From positions 11,988,248-12,052,247 of the forward strand of contig NW_019211454.1 of assembly GCF_002443255.2 (NCBI RefSeq): a stretch of 64,000 nt of DNA, written 5' to 3'. The notes beneath the pieces were generated by a model. The model did no database searches and had not been told where the DNA came from. It worked only from the letters and a program-made list of their open reading frames with translations. This document shows, piece by piece, positions 11,503 through 24,881 of this stretch. The stretch's first letter is position 1. The number at the start of each line of letters is the position of its first letter. Origin of the DNA: Varroa destructor (Eukaryota; Arthropoda; Arachnida; Mesostigmata; Varroidae). The position numbers were made by a program, and so were the translations under genes.

Positions 11503-13690
11503 GTTTGATTCGATTTGGATGGCCGAATTTAGATACAGAATTTATATACCAAATGATGGGTAGTGTGAGTGTAAAAAAAAAGTAAACACTGATAAATGCA
11601 TGTTTATTTGAAGAGCTATTATCACAGTTTGTCAAAATAATCATCATATATTATTGAATTGAGAAGCACCGCTATTCACACAGTGGCAAAGATGAAACCG
11701 TTGCTTAATTCATGATGCTTTATCATGTATGTGGCGTATGAATGAGCATTTTGTAACATATATTATACGCTCTAATTGAGAAGGAATATACCACCGGCGT
11801 GGGACCACCGGCACGTCATCCGCGCGTTGCTATTGCTTATAAAGTTATGTCGCTCAACAACTATAAGATACTATGGTACAATAGTTAAATAACTATAATC
11901 TGAACTTGATATAATGGCCTGTAAGAAGAGTTATATGTCGTTTGGAGGGGACGCGAGCATTTTGCTGCTGTGACTATAACGGTCTACTACTACGAACGTA
12001 GAAACGAGGTCGGTTCGCCCAGAAGCTGTTATGCCTATGCAATCAGTCATCTTATGTTATTCAGTTAAGCAGACCTTCACATGATAACTAGGTTACGCGC
12101 TGTTCAGGAAGGCATTCTGTGTAGCTCGGATTTGATGCATATTTGCAGCGTCTTAGAATGGCAAGTTCATTTGCTGATACGAGGCTCACGACTTCATTGC
12201 CTTACAGATTTTTGCTATGTTTCGTTGTTACATTCCAGTACTCCTTCTTGGCTGACGAAGTTCATCTTTTTTTTTAGTCTTCTTATCCGACTAAGTATTT
12301 TTACCTTATTCGATTTATTGTAGATCGCGTAACTAGAGCCGCCTGAAGTCTCCTGCCAGTTCGTATTCCTGCTACACTTTGGCGCCTCTAATAGCGTCTT
12401 GAAGAAAAATGTCTTTTGTTCAAAAGATAATTTTGCTTCGCTCATTATTTCCAATTCATGACGCTCGAAAATAAAAAAGCCATCTTAAATGTCTGATCTG
12501 TTAAATGTGTGTGTGTGCGCTTCATTAGGATAATCCTCGTACGTGAACGCATTTAATTGATTGATCTAGGTAACTGCTTATGATCGTACTTAAGGCTCAA
12601 TAGTAGTAGGCCAAGTAGCGCCATTCGAATACACATCATCTAGATGATAACGAACTACCCGCGTAATCTGCGTATTACTCGCGGAACACAAACTGATGGT
12701 TTAGGTGGTCCGGCTTAAATTTGTTTTTACAAAACCCCTTTGCCTGGTGGGCGCTGATGCTTAGACATTTGTCTACTTGACGTCCATCTAGCCAAGATAT
12801 AAAATGCTGCTGTCACTCGTAGACGCGCCATAGTAGCGTTATACTGCATTTAGTTCCCAGCAATGGCCCTTTATGGACAACATATTTTACTTACAAACAC
12901 TATTTACTTTGTCTGAAACGGACAGCTCGTGTTTTCTACAGCACGTCTTGTATTCAGTTTAACCGAGCATATAATTTGAGCTATACCAATCTCAATGTAA
13001 ATTTAAATTCTATAAGTTAGACCTAAGCTTTGAAACGATAGCCTTTAGGCGAAGTAGGCAAAATTAAGATACCAATATTGAAAAGATTCACCCCAATTCC
13101 TAACAACATATGGGGTAGCATATAGTAGGTACATCGTCTCAAACTGCTTTGTGCTCTTGCATCAGGTCTGCTACTGGTAATCGCAGTAAATCTGCGTGAA
13201 TAAGTACGCCCGTTAGAACGTATGGCGACTAAGGTACGTCTTGGTGTTTTGTATTGGCATCAATTTTTCTTTAACCATCATTACTTTACGAGAAGGCTGA
13301 TGGGTACAAAATTATATTGGTGAGTACGATTAAGTTATTCTCAGCGATCAATAGTCGCCGAAATATGGTAGTTATCGCCACTTGCGGATTTCTCAGAAAA
13401 TAACCTTTACTCTCTACTCCCTTGCTACTAGCGTATGGAGCACGCAGTACAACGATGGCGGTATTGGAAATCTACTACGAGTTTTTCATCTCCAGCCGGC
13501 TCGTTACTCTCTGACCTTATTAATATTTCCTATTACTACGACCATTGTAGGAATAGGGTCGGTCAAGGACGCGAACCGAGAAATTTCTGACTGCGACTGA
13601 CGACAGAGGCTGGATTATACACACATATATATATATATACCTTTGGCGTAATTTTTCTGCCCCCATTCCACCGTACTATTCTCTCTCGTG

Positions 13691-13750
<60 letters not shown>

Positions 13751-15212
13751 CAATACCAGCCGCAGATGAGATATGATGGCACCCGACTTCTACAGAAACT
13801 GACGCTTTATCGACTTCAGAGTATAACTAAGGGAATTGCCTTTTGGTGTTGCAACTATCCACCCGTCCCGTTGTTCCCTCATGACGGCTTAGTGTGAATA
13901 GTTTCGCCTCCGGACGGTCTTGCGCTTTTTCCCATTGCTTCAGCCCAACTGCACTCACTTACTCCCGGATTAATTTATGATTGAAAGCCATTTGGTGATT
14001 GCGCTTATCTATAGAAGCGGTCCTGTTATAGAGCACTGGGGGATTAATAGGAAAAACGAAGATCATCTTGATTCTTTATTGCTCTTCTATACATGTCACC
14101 ATTGTCCGTTGTTCCTATTTGCTTGGTTGTTACTCTAACTGTTTTTGCCGATTACCTGGCGGTTCTTGGTAACCGATAATATGCTAGAATAATTACAATG
14201 GGGACAAATTCGGCATTGTTTTGTTGACGTTAACAGTGAAACGGTGGGAAAAAAACGTATGCCTGAGATGATCGCAAAAACTTATGAACACCAATATTTA
14301 GAGATTGTGTGTCCGTTTGCACAAACAACTGTGGCAGACACATGATACAAACATAGTACTGTAGATTGGTGCAAAACGAGAGGACAGGAACTATCTGTTT
14401 TTTTCTTTATTTTTTCGCATTTATTGAGACTAAGTTAAGAAGTCTGTGTGCATGACACTTCTATGAGAATCTAGATTTGTGGCTTAGCTCTTACTACAAT
14501 GGCCTAAAGGAGGCATTTCAGAGATATTTCAATCAGTCTTGCTGTACAGCTCTTCAAACACCAACACGGTTATATATTTCCGTTGCTGCAACAAGCCTGA
14601 CGAATAAGCAGTAATGCTAAACAAATATGTTTAGGTTGATGATGTCAACTGCAATGTCTTTTACCAGAACAATGACGTCAGATCAGACAATGATGATAAC
14701 GATGACGGCGGGAAGGTTATATAGCTCTGCCTACGGATCTGCCAGAACTCGCCTGCTGTGCCGGATACAGGATTTATCCTCACAAAACTGGGGGCAGCAG
14801 CAGCAATATTAGCATGAACACCATGATCAAAATCAGAAGCAATTTCAATGATGTCACTTTTAGATGCTGCGTTCTGTCTATCTTCGCTACATAATTTCGA
14901 TCTAGTTTAGACTGCAGCAGCTACAGCCGGTGCCCATTTTTTGCTTTCTCGTTTGGCAATCTCTCACTTTCTACCTGTCTATCCGGCCATTCTCGAGTGT
15001 TCTCTAGCTTGCCGTTTTCCCCTTCGCCCCGTTTTTGTCTTTCTTCCTTGTCGGACAAGCTATCCAGTCTGTAGTATTTAGTGACCGGTCTGCGTTGCAT
15101 CTACATATAAACGTCTATCATTAACGCTCTTAATTAATATTGACGCAGGAGTGTATCGGCGTCAGTGTGCGCATGTGTTTGTTTGGCTGTGTGTTTCACG
15201 GTTTTCGCTCAG
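11503..15212. other. Gene-poor interval
   Basis: No supported gene. It holds the large TA microsatellite at 13692-13746 and a smaller one near 13625-13639. Open frames at 12081-12454 lie on both strands over the same T-rich bases and look like chance. A pyrimidine-rich stretch lies at about 14935-15070, upstream of the TATA-like site at 15213. Confidence 0.45.
13692..13746. repeat. (TA)n microsatellite, about 27 units
   Basis: An uninterrupted 55-base TA tract. It creates the Ile/Tyr-repeat reading frame that starts at 13688, which should not be taken as a protein. Confidence 0.97.
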
Positions 15213-15220
15213 TATAAAAA
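15213..15220 (+). promoter_or_regulatory. Orphan TATA-like element
   Basis: TATAAAAA followed by GG, the core of a classic TATA box, preceded by a pyrimidine-rich region. About 30 bases downstream the sequence is open for initiation, but the next ATGs (15259, 15265) give only very short frames. No gene could be attached to it, so this may be a chance match or the promoter of a non-coding or multi-exon transcript. Confidence 0.2.
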
Positions 15221-18172
15221 GGACGATCGGGAAACACACTATACCTATTAACCTCTAATGCTAATGCGATTTGGTAATCTCGACTCATAGGGCAGGCAAA
15301 GAGATCTCTGTCTGTAAACTCTGAACATATTTGACGAAGGATACGGGACGCTTAAAAGGGTGGTACACGCAATACAGACAAAAGTATTAAAGTATTAACT
15401 AAAGAAAAAAGCGGCGAACGCTGCGCTAATTTTATGATAAATAGAAATCGTTTAGCAATATGTCGAATGGTTCTAATATATGTATTGCCTTATACAACAG
15501 CTGGAATGTAAAATTATTTGTGTAATCCGGCTGGTTCACCAGACTACCTAGAACTTGTGTCAATTGGAAAAAACACAATTTCTGCAAAACGAGTATACAA
15601 ATCCGTACATATAAAATGTTAAACTATGGTCGTTGCTGAATTTTACCAACCACTCATTAACAGCGTGGTAGGAAAAACACATGTAGATTTGTTATTAAGT
15701 AACATGATGGTTTTCCGTCTAAATATGAAATTATGCTTCTTCTATGCAGCGTCCTAATGTAACTGGTCAATAGTAACTAGCCCGCCTTGTTCCAGTACCC
15801 GGCTGTATATACTAAATACTGTACCACTTGGACAGAGACATCAACCGCAGTAAACCCTTTCTAGGTAACCGTTGGTAATTTCTACGGAGGTCATCGGATT
15901 AAAGAATTAACTGTTTTGTATTATATTTACTGGGTTTTTAATTTTGACAATTGATTGCACGCATAAGGAAATCGGACTGGCCTATTTTCTTAATCAGGAC
16001 CCATAATTCGCCCTAGCTACTAGACGAAGGTATACTACCGAGCCTAAATTTTCGGGAGAAAAGGAGTCGTATTTATCGTTGATCCAGGCTATTTTTAGCT
16101 ATAGTCTCTAGTCTCCCGGTTGAAACTCATAAGTGTCTCCACCACTTTAAACTAAGCTTCTATATAATTGTATTTGGCTACCGAATATATAGTTGACGGT
16201 ATTGACCGCAATCCAAAAACCGACAAATTGAACCAGTGTTTATTGTTGTACCAACAGCACGTATGACAGATGCAAATAATTTGAGCGCCAGAATAAGTCA
16301 GTTGTAGATTACTTCGCTAGCGGTGATGTACAAAGTTGAGTGCTTATCAGGTGAATGAACAATGGAGCCTTATGATATTTTGGCAAAGTAGGAGCAGAAG
16401 AAATGGGAACAAGATGAACGTCTAACTACGGCGGGCAGATTTGAAATTTCGCTTAGAATGCACGCAGTTTCATGGATGCATTCACACTCTCGAGTTTAAA
16501 TCATCGGTATTATTCGAAGAATTGTTGTTTTTAGCCTTTTTACACAAATTTTTCTGTGGAATTATGCGAACAATCAGTAGTTCAGGAACAAGAGAGGTTC
16601 GGCTAGTTGTTGGATACTGGACTGGCTGGAAGCTAGAATCGCCGAAGACCGATCCTTGGCGCCACAACAAATACCATTCGAACGAATAGTAAAGAGGATG
16701 ATGACAGCATTATGGTTCCCAGCATTTCGGCATTTTACTACTACTGTTTAGTTATGTGCACAGAATACATGCTGTAGAGCGTTACCATAGAAAGACTGAT
16801 TGAAAAACAGGTTTACCGGTCTTAAAAAGATTATTGCAAAGAGTTATCGAATATTGACAATATCACAGTCGGTCGTGAACGAGCTTGAAGAATTCGGTAA
16901 ATTTATTGGTATTCAGAGGTTATCCACCCCCGGGGCATTGTAGATCAGTACAGCCTGATGAATTGGATGAACCTAATCGATGCGTGTTTTGATTAGACCT
17001 GACCTTTTGTAGAACCTACCTGGCAAGTGTGGACTCCCCCCAGAAATATGCGGACAATTTAACAGTGGAAATTTTATTACTGAAGCATTGTGAAGATCGT
17101 GTTAGATTGCAATAATTTATTGGGTATGCGTTCAATAGATTCTTGTAGGCTAGGTTATTGACAGCCTCAAAGCAGAATTCTGCTAAACATACTTTGTTTC
17201 CTATTTACTTAGACTATGGAAACCCAATAGATGTTTGGGAAACACAAGACCAAATGTCAGTAAGACAAGAGTAATTTTAGCGTTTCTAACGACAAATACT
17301 TACTTAATCAGGTTGTTATGTGCTGTCCTTCTCCAAATTCTTATCAAAATGAAACACTTGTAACCGATGCTCGCGCCTTTAAGCTAAGTAAACGTCCCGC
17401 AATTTACGTCAACCGAAGTTATTCAGTGAGACCCTATCATTATTTATTAAGTATTTTACTATAGGCTTTTAGCGTTTTTAGGTACCAAAACGTACCTTGC
17501 AGAAATAACGCTTAGCAGAAAGATATAGTTTCTTTTGTGCAGTACACCACACACATGTAGCTACCATCGTCTTCAACAATTTTAGCCTTATTATTTTTAG
17601 CCTATCTTCGATGTCTTAGAAATGTTTTTTTGATGTGTCTAACTCTCTAAAATACTCAAAGCATATTTTCAATATAAATACTGTTATTATATATACGATG
17701 TTTTGTCGAAGATAACTTACAGCAAGCGCCCCATAAAATTCAATCAAGTTGTATAGGCTTAAAAAAATGTGATGTTTTTGATCAACTATAACTCAAATTC
17801 GATAATCGAGGAGACCATGTCGACGACTATTGTTGCGTTTTCGAGAACTACATTCTAAATTGACGGTACTCAGTACCTTCGATCTAGCTATGGCTATCAA
17901 AGTTTTTCTGTTCTATTCTATTCGTAGCCGAGGTCGCGGTGATATGCCTTTCGGCCTTCTGATGGTAGATTGCGCAAACAGAAAAAATTTTTTTTTAATG
18001 TCCAGAAGGCAAGACAATTCGGAATCCATAGGCCAAAGCAAAAGTTATCTCCAGCAAGGACAAGCGCGGTGCAGAACACACGTCAGGCCCTGCACATGCA
18101 GATGGCCGTCATTGGTTGGCTTCGTCGCTTGGCCTTAGTCAAAAATATCGATGGAGAAACACATTGGCTGGC
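15221..18172. other. Gene-poor interval
   Basis: No recognisable gene. Frames at 16441-16689 run over each other on opposite strands. Frames at 17830-18176 cross a poly-A/poly-T patch near 17986-17997. Nothing has a known domain. Confidence 0.45.
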
Positions 18173-18421
18173 CTAGTCGTGCCGGTCACCGGAATAATAA
18201 CGAACTGGAACGACACAGACGATTGCGCATGCACAACCGTCAAACTGAAAAAGAAAGATAGGTACTAGGAAGTACGAAGCTAACGCATTTGCTTCAAAAA
18301 TAAAGCCCCAGCTAATGCGATTCGGTTCGGCGGTGATAACCCCACAGACCAGCAGCAGGACCAAGGACAGAAGCAGTACTCTGCCTAATAGGCAAACCGA
18401 AAAAGATACGCGTGCACACAT
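18173..18421 (-). other. Small open frame with signal-peptide-like start (unidentified)
   Basis: Minus-strand frame of 82 codons from ATG at 18419-18421 to TAG at 18173-18175. Residues about 11-30 form a strong hydrophobic core (GRVLLLSLVLLLVCGVITA) followed by a plausible signal-peptidase site before EPNRISWG. This is what a secreted small protein or peptide precursor would look like. The remainder is short, has three Cys, and has no dibasic processing sites that I can see. Also on the minus strand, a pyrimidine-rich CTTTTTCAG at about 18247-18255 could be a splice acceptor, so the true second half may differ. Not assigned to a family; a chance hydrophobic frame is possible. Confidence 0.2.
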
Positions 18422-21400
18422 CCGGAATAGTAACTGAATTACTAGACACGTAAATGCGCAAAAGGTAGACTTAGATGTTTCTAGTCACTTGAATTATTCG
18501 GATTTACTTGTTACTTGTATAGGCATATGACCTGAATAAGATTCGCGGACGCATATATTTAATAGGTATACGATGACACAGACAAATATATACACGTTGA
18601 AACTGACAGTTGATATACACCTTGACTCCGTGTGATATGGAATTTTGGGGAATTTTTCTAAAAATAATGATATATTTTGTTTGTGTAAAATGTGTAAATC
18701 TACGCCATACGTTCCTAGTATTCCCTCTACAGCGAGCGAGTTCCTCTAATCCGACAGCTTTGTGTCCGCATGGACAACTCAATTCAGCCCTGAAGTTATG
18801 AAGCGTCTTCAATCTCTACCAATGCAATTTTCTGTGGTATGGAATAACATAGGCCTTTTTTTATTTCAGTTTCAATCACAGACAACTATTTGTACGCCGA
18901 GAATGTCTCCTTCAGCCCGTTGTCAAACTCCTGATACACGTATATGACACTGCTAGTATAGTGTTCACGGCAATGTTAAAACAGTATATTCATTATTTTT
19001 GCTTCCTAGCACGCTCTTATGTTATTGTATAAAAATTAACCTTATTATGTTATATAGCTTTTTGTCCTCCTGATCAAGCATATCGTCGCCATTCCGAGCG
19101 ACTGACCTCGATTGATCCGAACAATCCCTTTCACCTGACCTTTTTATCCCCTTCCCGCAGAAAAATGTCCAGGTGTTTTCCGCCGATTGCGGTATCTCCA
19201 GCAAATGCTTCACTAAAAGCTTCCGGCGAGACGGTTGATCACTTAACGCTTACGTGAAGCACCCCGCAGGAACTCAAGAGACGCACTTCAACGAACGGCG
19301 AAAATAAGAGGTGCCGCCAAAAACATAGTTTTCAACGATTATTATATCCATTTCGCGTGTAGCTTTGATCAACTGTGTGCCCATGTGGTTCGGCCACCTT
19401 TTTAATATTGTAGCATTTTCTCTGACACGAACCAAAAGGATTTTACAACGTTTTCATCAACTTTTTGTGTAGATAATTTAATTCTCTTTCATACGATAAT
19501 TCAATGCTTGTCTTGTTCTCCAACCTGATGTAGCTAAATCATTGATAACGGGCGACAGACTGCCATCTGTTTTGGCATAATGATAATTTCACTTGACAAA
19601 TTGCGTCGCTGTTTAGCTTCCTTCACATCTGTAACTAATGTTACCGTGAAATGACGTGGCAGTATACATGTGGATGATTCGGAACGCGTCGCCTGTATAG
19701 TCTGAATCATCTTTGACGCCACTTCAAAGCCGAAACATTTCGATCCCTTCGTCGCCTTATCCTGCGTGTTAGCTTCAGCCCACAAAGCTTGCGAGGGTCT
19801 CCTTATCGTTAGTTATGTCGGCGTCAACAAGCGATGCTCGTAGCCTAAATAACATTTGCTATACTAGGTAAAGGCACAGATCTGTTTGGCCTTTAGATTG
19901 TCTGTCGCCGACGACGAATAACCCTCCTCCGGAAAAGTTTCTAAATGTCTGCAAGCATCACGCGGTCGACCAAAGAGGCGTCAGTCTGGAACGTGCCGGG
20001 CGGCTGCAATGTGCTCTCCCTTTTAGACAATTCTTTTAAGTGACAAACGCAGTGTTTTTCGTTGTTGGGCGCTCGCTACAATCTTATGGTATATATAAAG
20101 TAGTTATGACGTTACATTTTTTTGACAGGGTCGAACTTTTTGGCGATTACACAATGATTAACTTTAGGGACATTACAAAAAGGAACCGTTATGGTACCTT
20201 AGTCAAAAAGACTCACTTGTAGCTAAGTAGGTCAGTCTAACAATTATTTTAATTGAAAGCCATATTTCTTCAATCTCGTTCAAGGTTCTACACATGTAAA
20301 CCTGTCGACTGACTAAGTCGACTCGGTTGAAGATAGATCCAACTTAGAAAGTGGTGTTTAATAGCTAAAGGACAATTGTTTATAGTATGTGTTCACTCTA
20401 ATCTATTTCTTACGAAGACCACTTATCGAGACTGCTTCAAAAATCAGTTGAACAAGATTTGTTTACCTTCCAAAGGCTGCGTGCTGTATTCAAAAGATTC
20501 TGGTCAGATGGCAAGCGGTAACCTACGAAGATCATCTCTATATAAAACAATTTCCGCTAGGCTTAAAACATCCACAGGTCTTTTGTAACCCACAGAAAGT
20601 CGACTTGTTCGACGATAGCAGTTTGTGCTTACTAATTTTTGTTGTTTGAGTACATGCAACAAACCAGAGTACCCTCTTTATTGTCTTATTAAAATTCGCC
20701 AATGCCAATGGTACATGAATGAAGCAAAATCTAACTCTGTTCTACAGAGCATGCGCATTGGTATTAGTACTGGAAAGGCCCAACTAATCTTTAGATTTCT
20801 TAGATCTTCAAAATTATACCAGAAAGAGAGAACCGCCTTTCTGTATTTTAGCATCAAGCCTTTCCCTCGTGCACTCAAATCGCACGCCAATTGTGTCGTG
20901 AAGATCTTCTAAAGCCACTTGGAGAAGTTTTCTTTGATCCCTCGAGATGTTTGCGTTTATACTTCTTTTTTTTTTTTACATTATCGAATTGAGTTTTAAA
21001 GTTCTCAGAGATTTTTTCGGCCCGTTATTGTCTAAGCTAGTATAAATAACATGAAAGGAATATTCATGTCATTGAGACTGAGGGCACGATCGAACATAAT
21101 ACGATTATTTGACCCTTTGTTCTTCATTTCAAATATAAACAACGACGACATTTTACTACAGTAATGGAGCTTACCGGCGGAAGGACTTGCATATAAAAAA
21201 GCTCTGACTTGAGAGCTTTGGAAACGCAAAGAATTGTTAGAAAGGGTTGTAAGACGCTCTCGCATTGAACTTGCATATAAAAAGTAAATGCTTTAGTCAA
21301 GGAGCGGTGAATATTACTTTAGGAGACAGTTTGTTCTTGCAGGTTTTGAGACGAAACAAGATAATGGAACTCTCTCGGTATCGGAAGTAAGTTGAAATCT

Positions 21401-21622
21401 TTGTTTGAGTTATTCGTACGGCGTTCATTGTATGTAAATGTTGAATCAAAGTTAACCTATGATCAAAAGAAACAAGGGATAACTTAAGACATAAACGACA
21501 CAGCAGTATGCTATAGAACAGAGCTTTTTAAAGAAAAAAATCATATGTTTTTTTTGTCGGGGCTTACGCTCCTAATTTATATCAGCCGCGTTACGTTTCG
21601 TAGCAATAATACTCGTCTATAG
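18422..21622. other. Gene-poor interval with a few splice-like sites
   Basis: No identified gene. Good-looking acceptors occur at about 18868 (TTTTTTTATTTCAG, then a frame open for 53 codons) and 19160 (TATCCCCTTCCCGCAG), but I could not complete a gene model. Open frames at 19534-19785 (minus) and 20625-20912 (plus) have no known domain. A 15-base direct repeat, ACTTGCATATAAAAA, occurs at about 21184 and 21268. Confidence 0.4.
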
Positions 21623-21816
21623 CTCTTTTGTTGGTTCAAGACTCTTCAATGCCAAATGCACATAATATTAATGAACCAAGCAGATCACGTTCCATTTATG
21701 CAGCGGTTCGACGACTAGATTTGTCATCTTCCTATTATTTACTACCTAACCAAAACATGTATGGCCTTCGTCATGTGTGTGTGATCTATGACGATCTCGT
21801 AATGGCAGGACTGCAC
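21623..21816 (+). mobile_element. Ty1/copia reverse-transcriptase scrap
   Basis: Two plus-strand frames together resemble the palm region of a Ty1/copia reverse transcriptase. The first contains CWFKTLQ and then NQADHVPFMQR, like the stretch after the 'YGLKQ..R.W' box. A frame change follows, and the second contains MYGLRHVCVIYDDLVMAG, ending in the YDD catalytic box (21787-21795) and the usual hydrophobic/Gly turn. Stops and the frame change show it is dead. No long terminal repeats were seen. It could come from the same family as the larger element near 51-53 kb, but the retained parts barely overlap. Confidence 0.5.
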
Positions 21817-23570
21817 ATAAGACACAAATGCGTCGATAAGTCGTCAGTCAAGAACAGATGATATATTAACTTTGTTTTAGCGAAGAGACAGCTGTCAAAG
21901 GCCAGCTGATCCTTTAAAGGCTAATGATCTTCATTTGAATTCTTTTATCAGTAGTTAGATAAAAATCGCAACATTAACAAAAAGTGACTTCAAATCATAA
22001 GATATCAGTGTCGTTAATGCTTTCTTTCGCTGCTAACCTTCGTGAAGTTTACCTCTTTCTAATGCATAAATAATAGAGAGTTCTTAATGTATAAAATGAA
22101 AGAAAACGACCGGGAATCACAAAGTAAGTCTCAGGGCCAAATGGGTATTGTTAGAAGCTTCAGAGGTTTATTGTAGTGTCGCTGAGTCTAGCCGCTCATT
22201 GCGACTCTCGACATTCATCGAAAATGTTACTTTGGTCTCTCATTCTAATGCACACTGCACAGCATGCATGCTACATCGAACTGAATGAGACCTTGGACCG
22301 GTTACCTTAGAGTTTCTACGAAACTTTTCATCTTGCACGGAATTGTCTTCCCCATTTCATCAACGATTTTGCTGCCTTTAAATATTCAATGACTATTTCC
22401 CCTACGTTTTACGCGGAATTCCTTCTTCGTACAATCTCAATATCGCCTTTTTCAAACGTTCGCTAGTGGCTTTGCTTCTTTCCCATGTAATTTCCCACTG
22501 CAGGTCCGAGAATATGTTGGAGTCGATGTCGTGGTCAGCTAGATGAGACCGTTCAACAATTACGTTTGTTAGTTCCTAGAACTATTATAAGTAAAAATGG
22601 AGCATTTGTAAAATTTAGTTTTAGAGAGTAGCTATCTTCTGTTTGAGTATTTCAATGAATTCGCTCGGGATAACCATATACTCAAGAGCTCTCGGCTAAA
22701 ATTTTCCACTGTCTGCTCTACACGTTACTACTAGATAAGCTAAAAAAAGGAAAAAATAGAGACAAGAACAACATGTTTTTTGTTTTCGCGACAAAAATAT
22801 CGGATACCTCTTAACAGAAGCCTGAGTAAAAGGCAGGGCGGCTACTCAGACTTATTCGCTTATAGCTAATCTCGCTTTGTCTCGCCTGCCGTTGGCCGTG
22901 CGGTTGTTGCCATTGTCCTGCGTTGGCGAAAGGACCTTTATTTGAGTTAAGCTAAACTGATATTGTCAGGTCGACCAGGGCTGTGAATTCAAAACCAAAG
23001 TAGATGTTCTACTCTGCTATGCTAAACTGAACAAGTCTGACCGAGTGCAAATGTCTACTCAATTTGACGATAACGGATAACGTTTCCCATGCTGTATTTC
23101 ATATACAACAACATGAAATAAAACAAGCTAGAAAATGACACTAATGATAAAGAGCATATTGCCGATTTCATGTACACTGGTACCAGTCACGGATAATCAA
23201 ACACAGACATGATCTACGACATGCTTTTTTGTATAATTCGTAAATGCACGCGTTCTTATGTAAATCTTTAAAATTAAACATACCATGTATAAGCTGAAAC
23301 AAATAAATATATCCACATAACAAAAAGCGACAGGGCACAAAACTAGAGGTAGACTGTTTTTTTTTTTTCTTATGTATTAGAGTGGTTTTGCCATCAAATG
23401 AGCATCTGCTACATCCTAATTTAATGCTTGCCTCTAGCCCTATAGTTAAGCACTATTCGTACTCTACTAGACATAGCTGTAAGTTATTTATCGTATCGGA
23501 TGCAACGCACATAATCTGTATTACACAAATACTAGGTGGACAGCGTTATGAAGTACATGACTGATGTAAA
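21817..23570. other. Gene-poor interval
   Basis: No supported gene. A donor-like AAA|GTAAGTCTC lies near 22124 with no confirmed exon before it. Ordinary A+T-rich sequence otherwise. Confidence 0.45.
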
Positions 23571-23619
23571 TAGCACTAGGTGCCTGTAGCACATAAAATG
23601 CTACAGGCACCTAGTGCTA
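23571..23619. repeat. Perfect 21-bp inverted repeat with 7-base loop
   Basis: The arm TAGCACTAGGTGCCTGTAGC plus A (23571-23591) is followed by a 7-base spacer, CATAAAA (23592-23598), and by its exact reverse complement (23599-23619). There are no mismatches; pairing stops at both ends. Arms this long do not arise by chance in 64 kb. The stem is shorter than a usual animal pre-miRNA and the flanks show no extended pairing, so it is better described as a small palindrome of unknown origin (template-switch event, fold-back element relic, or processed hairpin). Confidence 0.96.
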
Positions 23620-24862
23620 GCTTCAGCTACTTTTTCAGTAGTTACAAATAGATAAGACCGTTGAAACAGTGGTCTATGCAAATAGGTATAAATGCCTCTT
23701 TATATCTAGTGTTCTCTAAAACAAATACCGAAGTGGCACTATAGATCAGCCGTAACCATACGTGGTCCTTTTTTAGTAGAGGGAACAAAAGACCTCGTCT
23801 AGGTGACCTGGGTATGGTGTGTGCCCTGACGGTGCCTGGTCGGGAGACAGTTTTCCCTAACTGGCCGCGGGCGTCTCTATAAAGCGTCGCGCAACAAAAT
23901 TAATAATGAATAACGTACGCTCAGGTGCGTGAACGAATATATCACGAAATACTTCCGTATACCAGAAGTAGTCGTGGTAGTAATAGGACGAAACTGCAAA
24001 AAACTGATGAACACAGAAACAATGCCTCTTCACGGTGACGTAAACTACGTTCAGCCGGGATGCCAACTGTTGGCTTGTTTAAAGCAGGAAATGTTGCAGG
24101 TTCATTGAAAGGAAAGTGGAAAATAAAGAATAGCGGCAAAGCGGAAACGCAAAATGTGTTTGTTTCGTGCGCTGTATGCCCGTTCGGCAGATAATTCTCG
24201 AAAGGGAACTCTGCTTGTTTCCACTTCGGCCTTCGTTCTCCGCGCAAATAGCGTGCCGAGATGCAGCAACGGCTGGTGCGCTACGGACGAACGGACCGAC
24301 ACCCGTTCCAACCGAGTCAATGTGGCATATACTATGATAATGAGACTGACACATGTCGAAACAGAACGCTTATCACGGGGGCCATAAGCAATAGCTGACT
24401 GACACGCATAAGGCAGCAATCCAAGTAACAGCCCGAGGGACAGCTGTCAACTAACTACGCGCTCGAATGACACGTTCAAGAACACCGTGTTTTTTGTTTT
24501 TTTCTCAGAACGAAAATTTGCTTTTGCCGTCCGTACGCCCCCCCGCCCGCCTGTCTTTCCGCGCTGTCTAACTACTACTTACGGTTGCCGCGTATAGCTC
24601 CAACTATTGTTTAGGAGGAAGATTTTCCGTTGTTCGACCTACATTACGATAGAGGACTGGCGACACGACTTAAGTGGCTTGAGCAAAGCTGCGGTAAGTG
24701 ACTGGGTGCGGCCGTAGACGTAAAGCATCAGGGTGATCGGTGATGATGGTTTAATTGTTGAGAAAGAGAAAACGGTTGAGGTTTTTAAAGGAGAAATGGT
24801 AACGACTGGACTGCAAAGCAAGGTTTGGAGAAAATGATTTACCAAGGATGTTGCAATAATGG

Positions 24863-24881
24863 ATATATATATATATATATA
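24863..24881. repeat. (AT)n microsatellite, about 19 bp
   Basis: Pure AT dinucleotide tract. Confidence 0.9.

Noticed and set aside
13688..13897. Frame starting with an Ile/Tyr repeat.
   Set aside because: It is the translation of the TA microsatellite.
24102..24419. Cluster of overlapping frames on both strands (up to 105 codons).
   Set aside because: Local G+C enrichment lowers stop frequency in all frames. No domain or consistent splice model was found.
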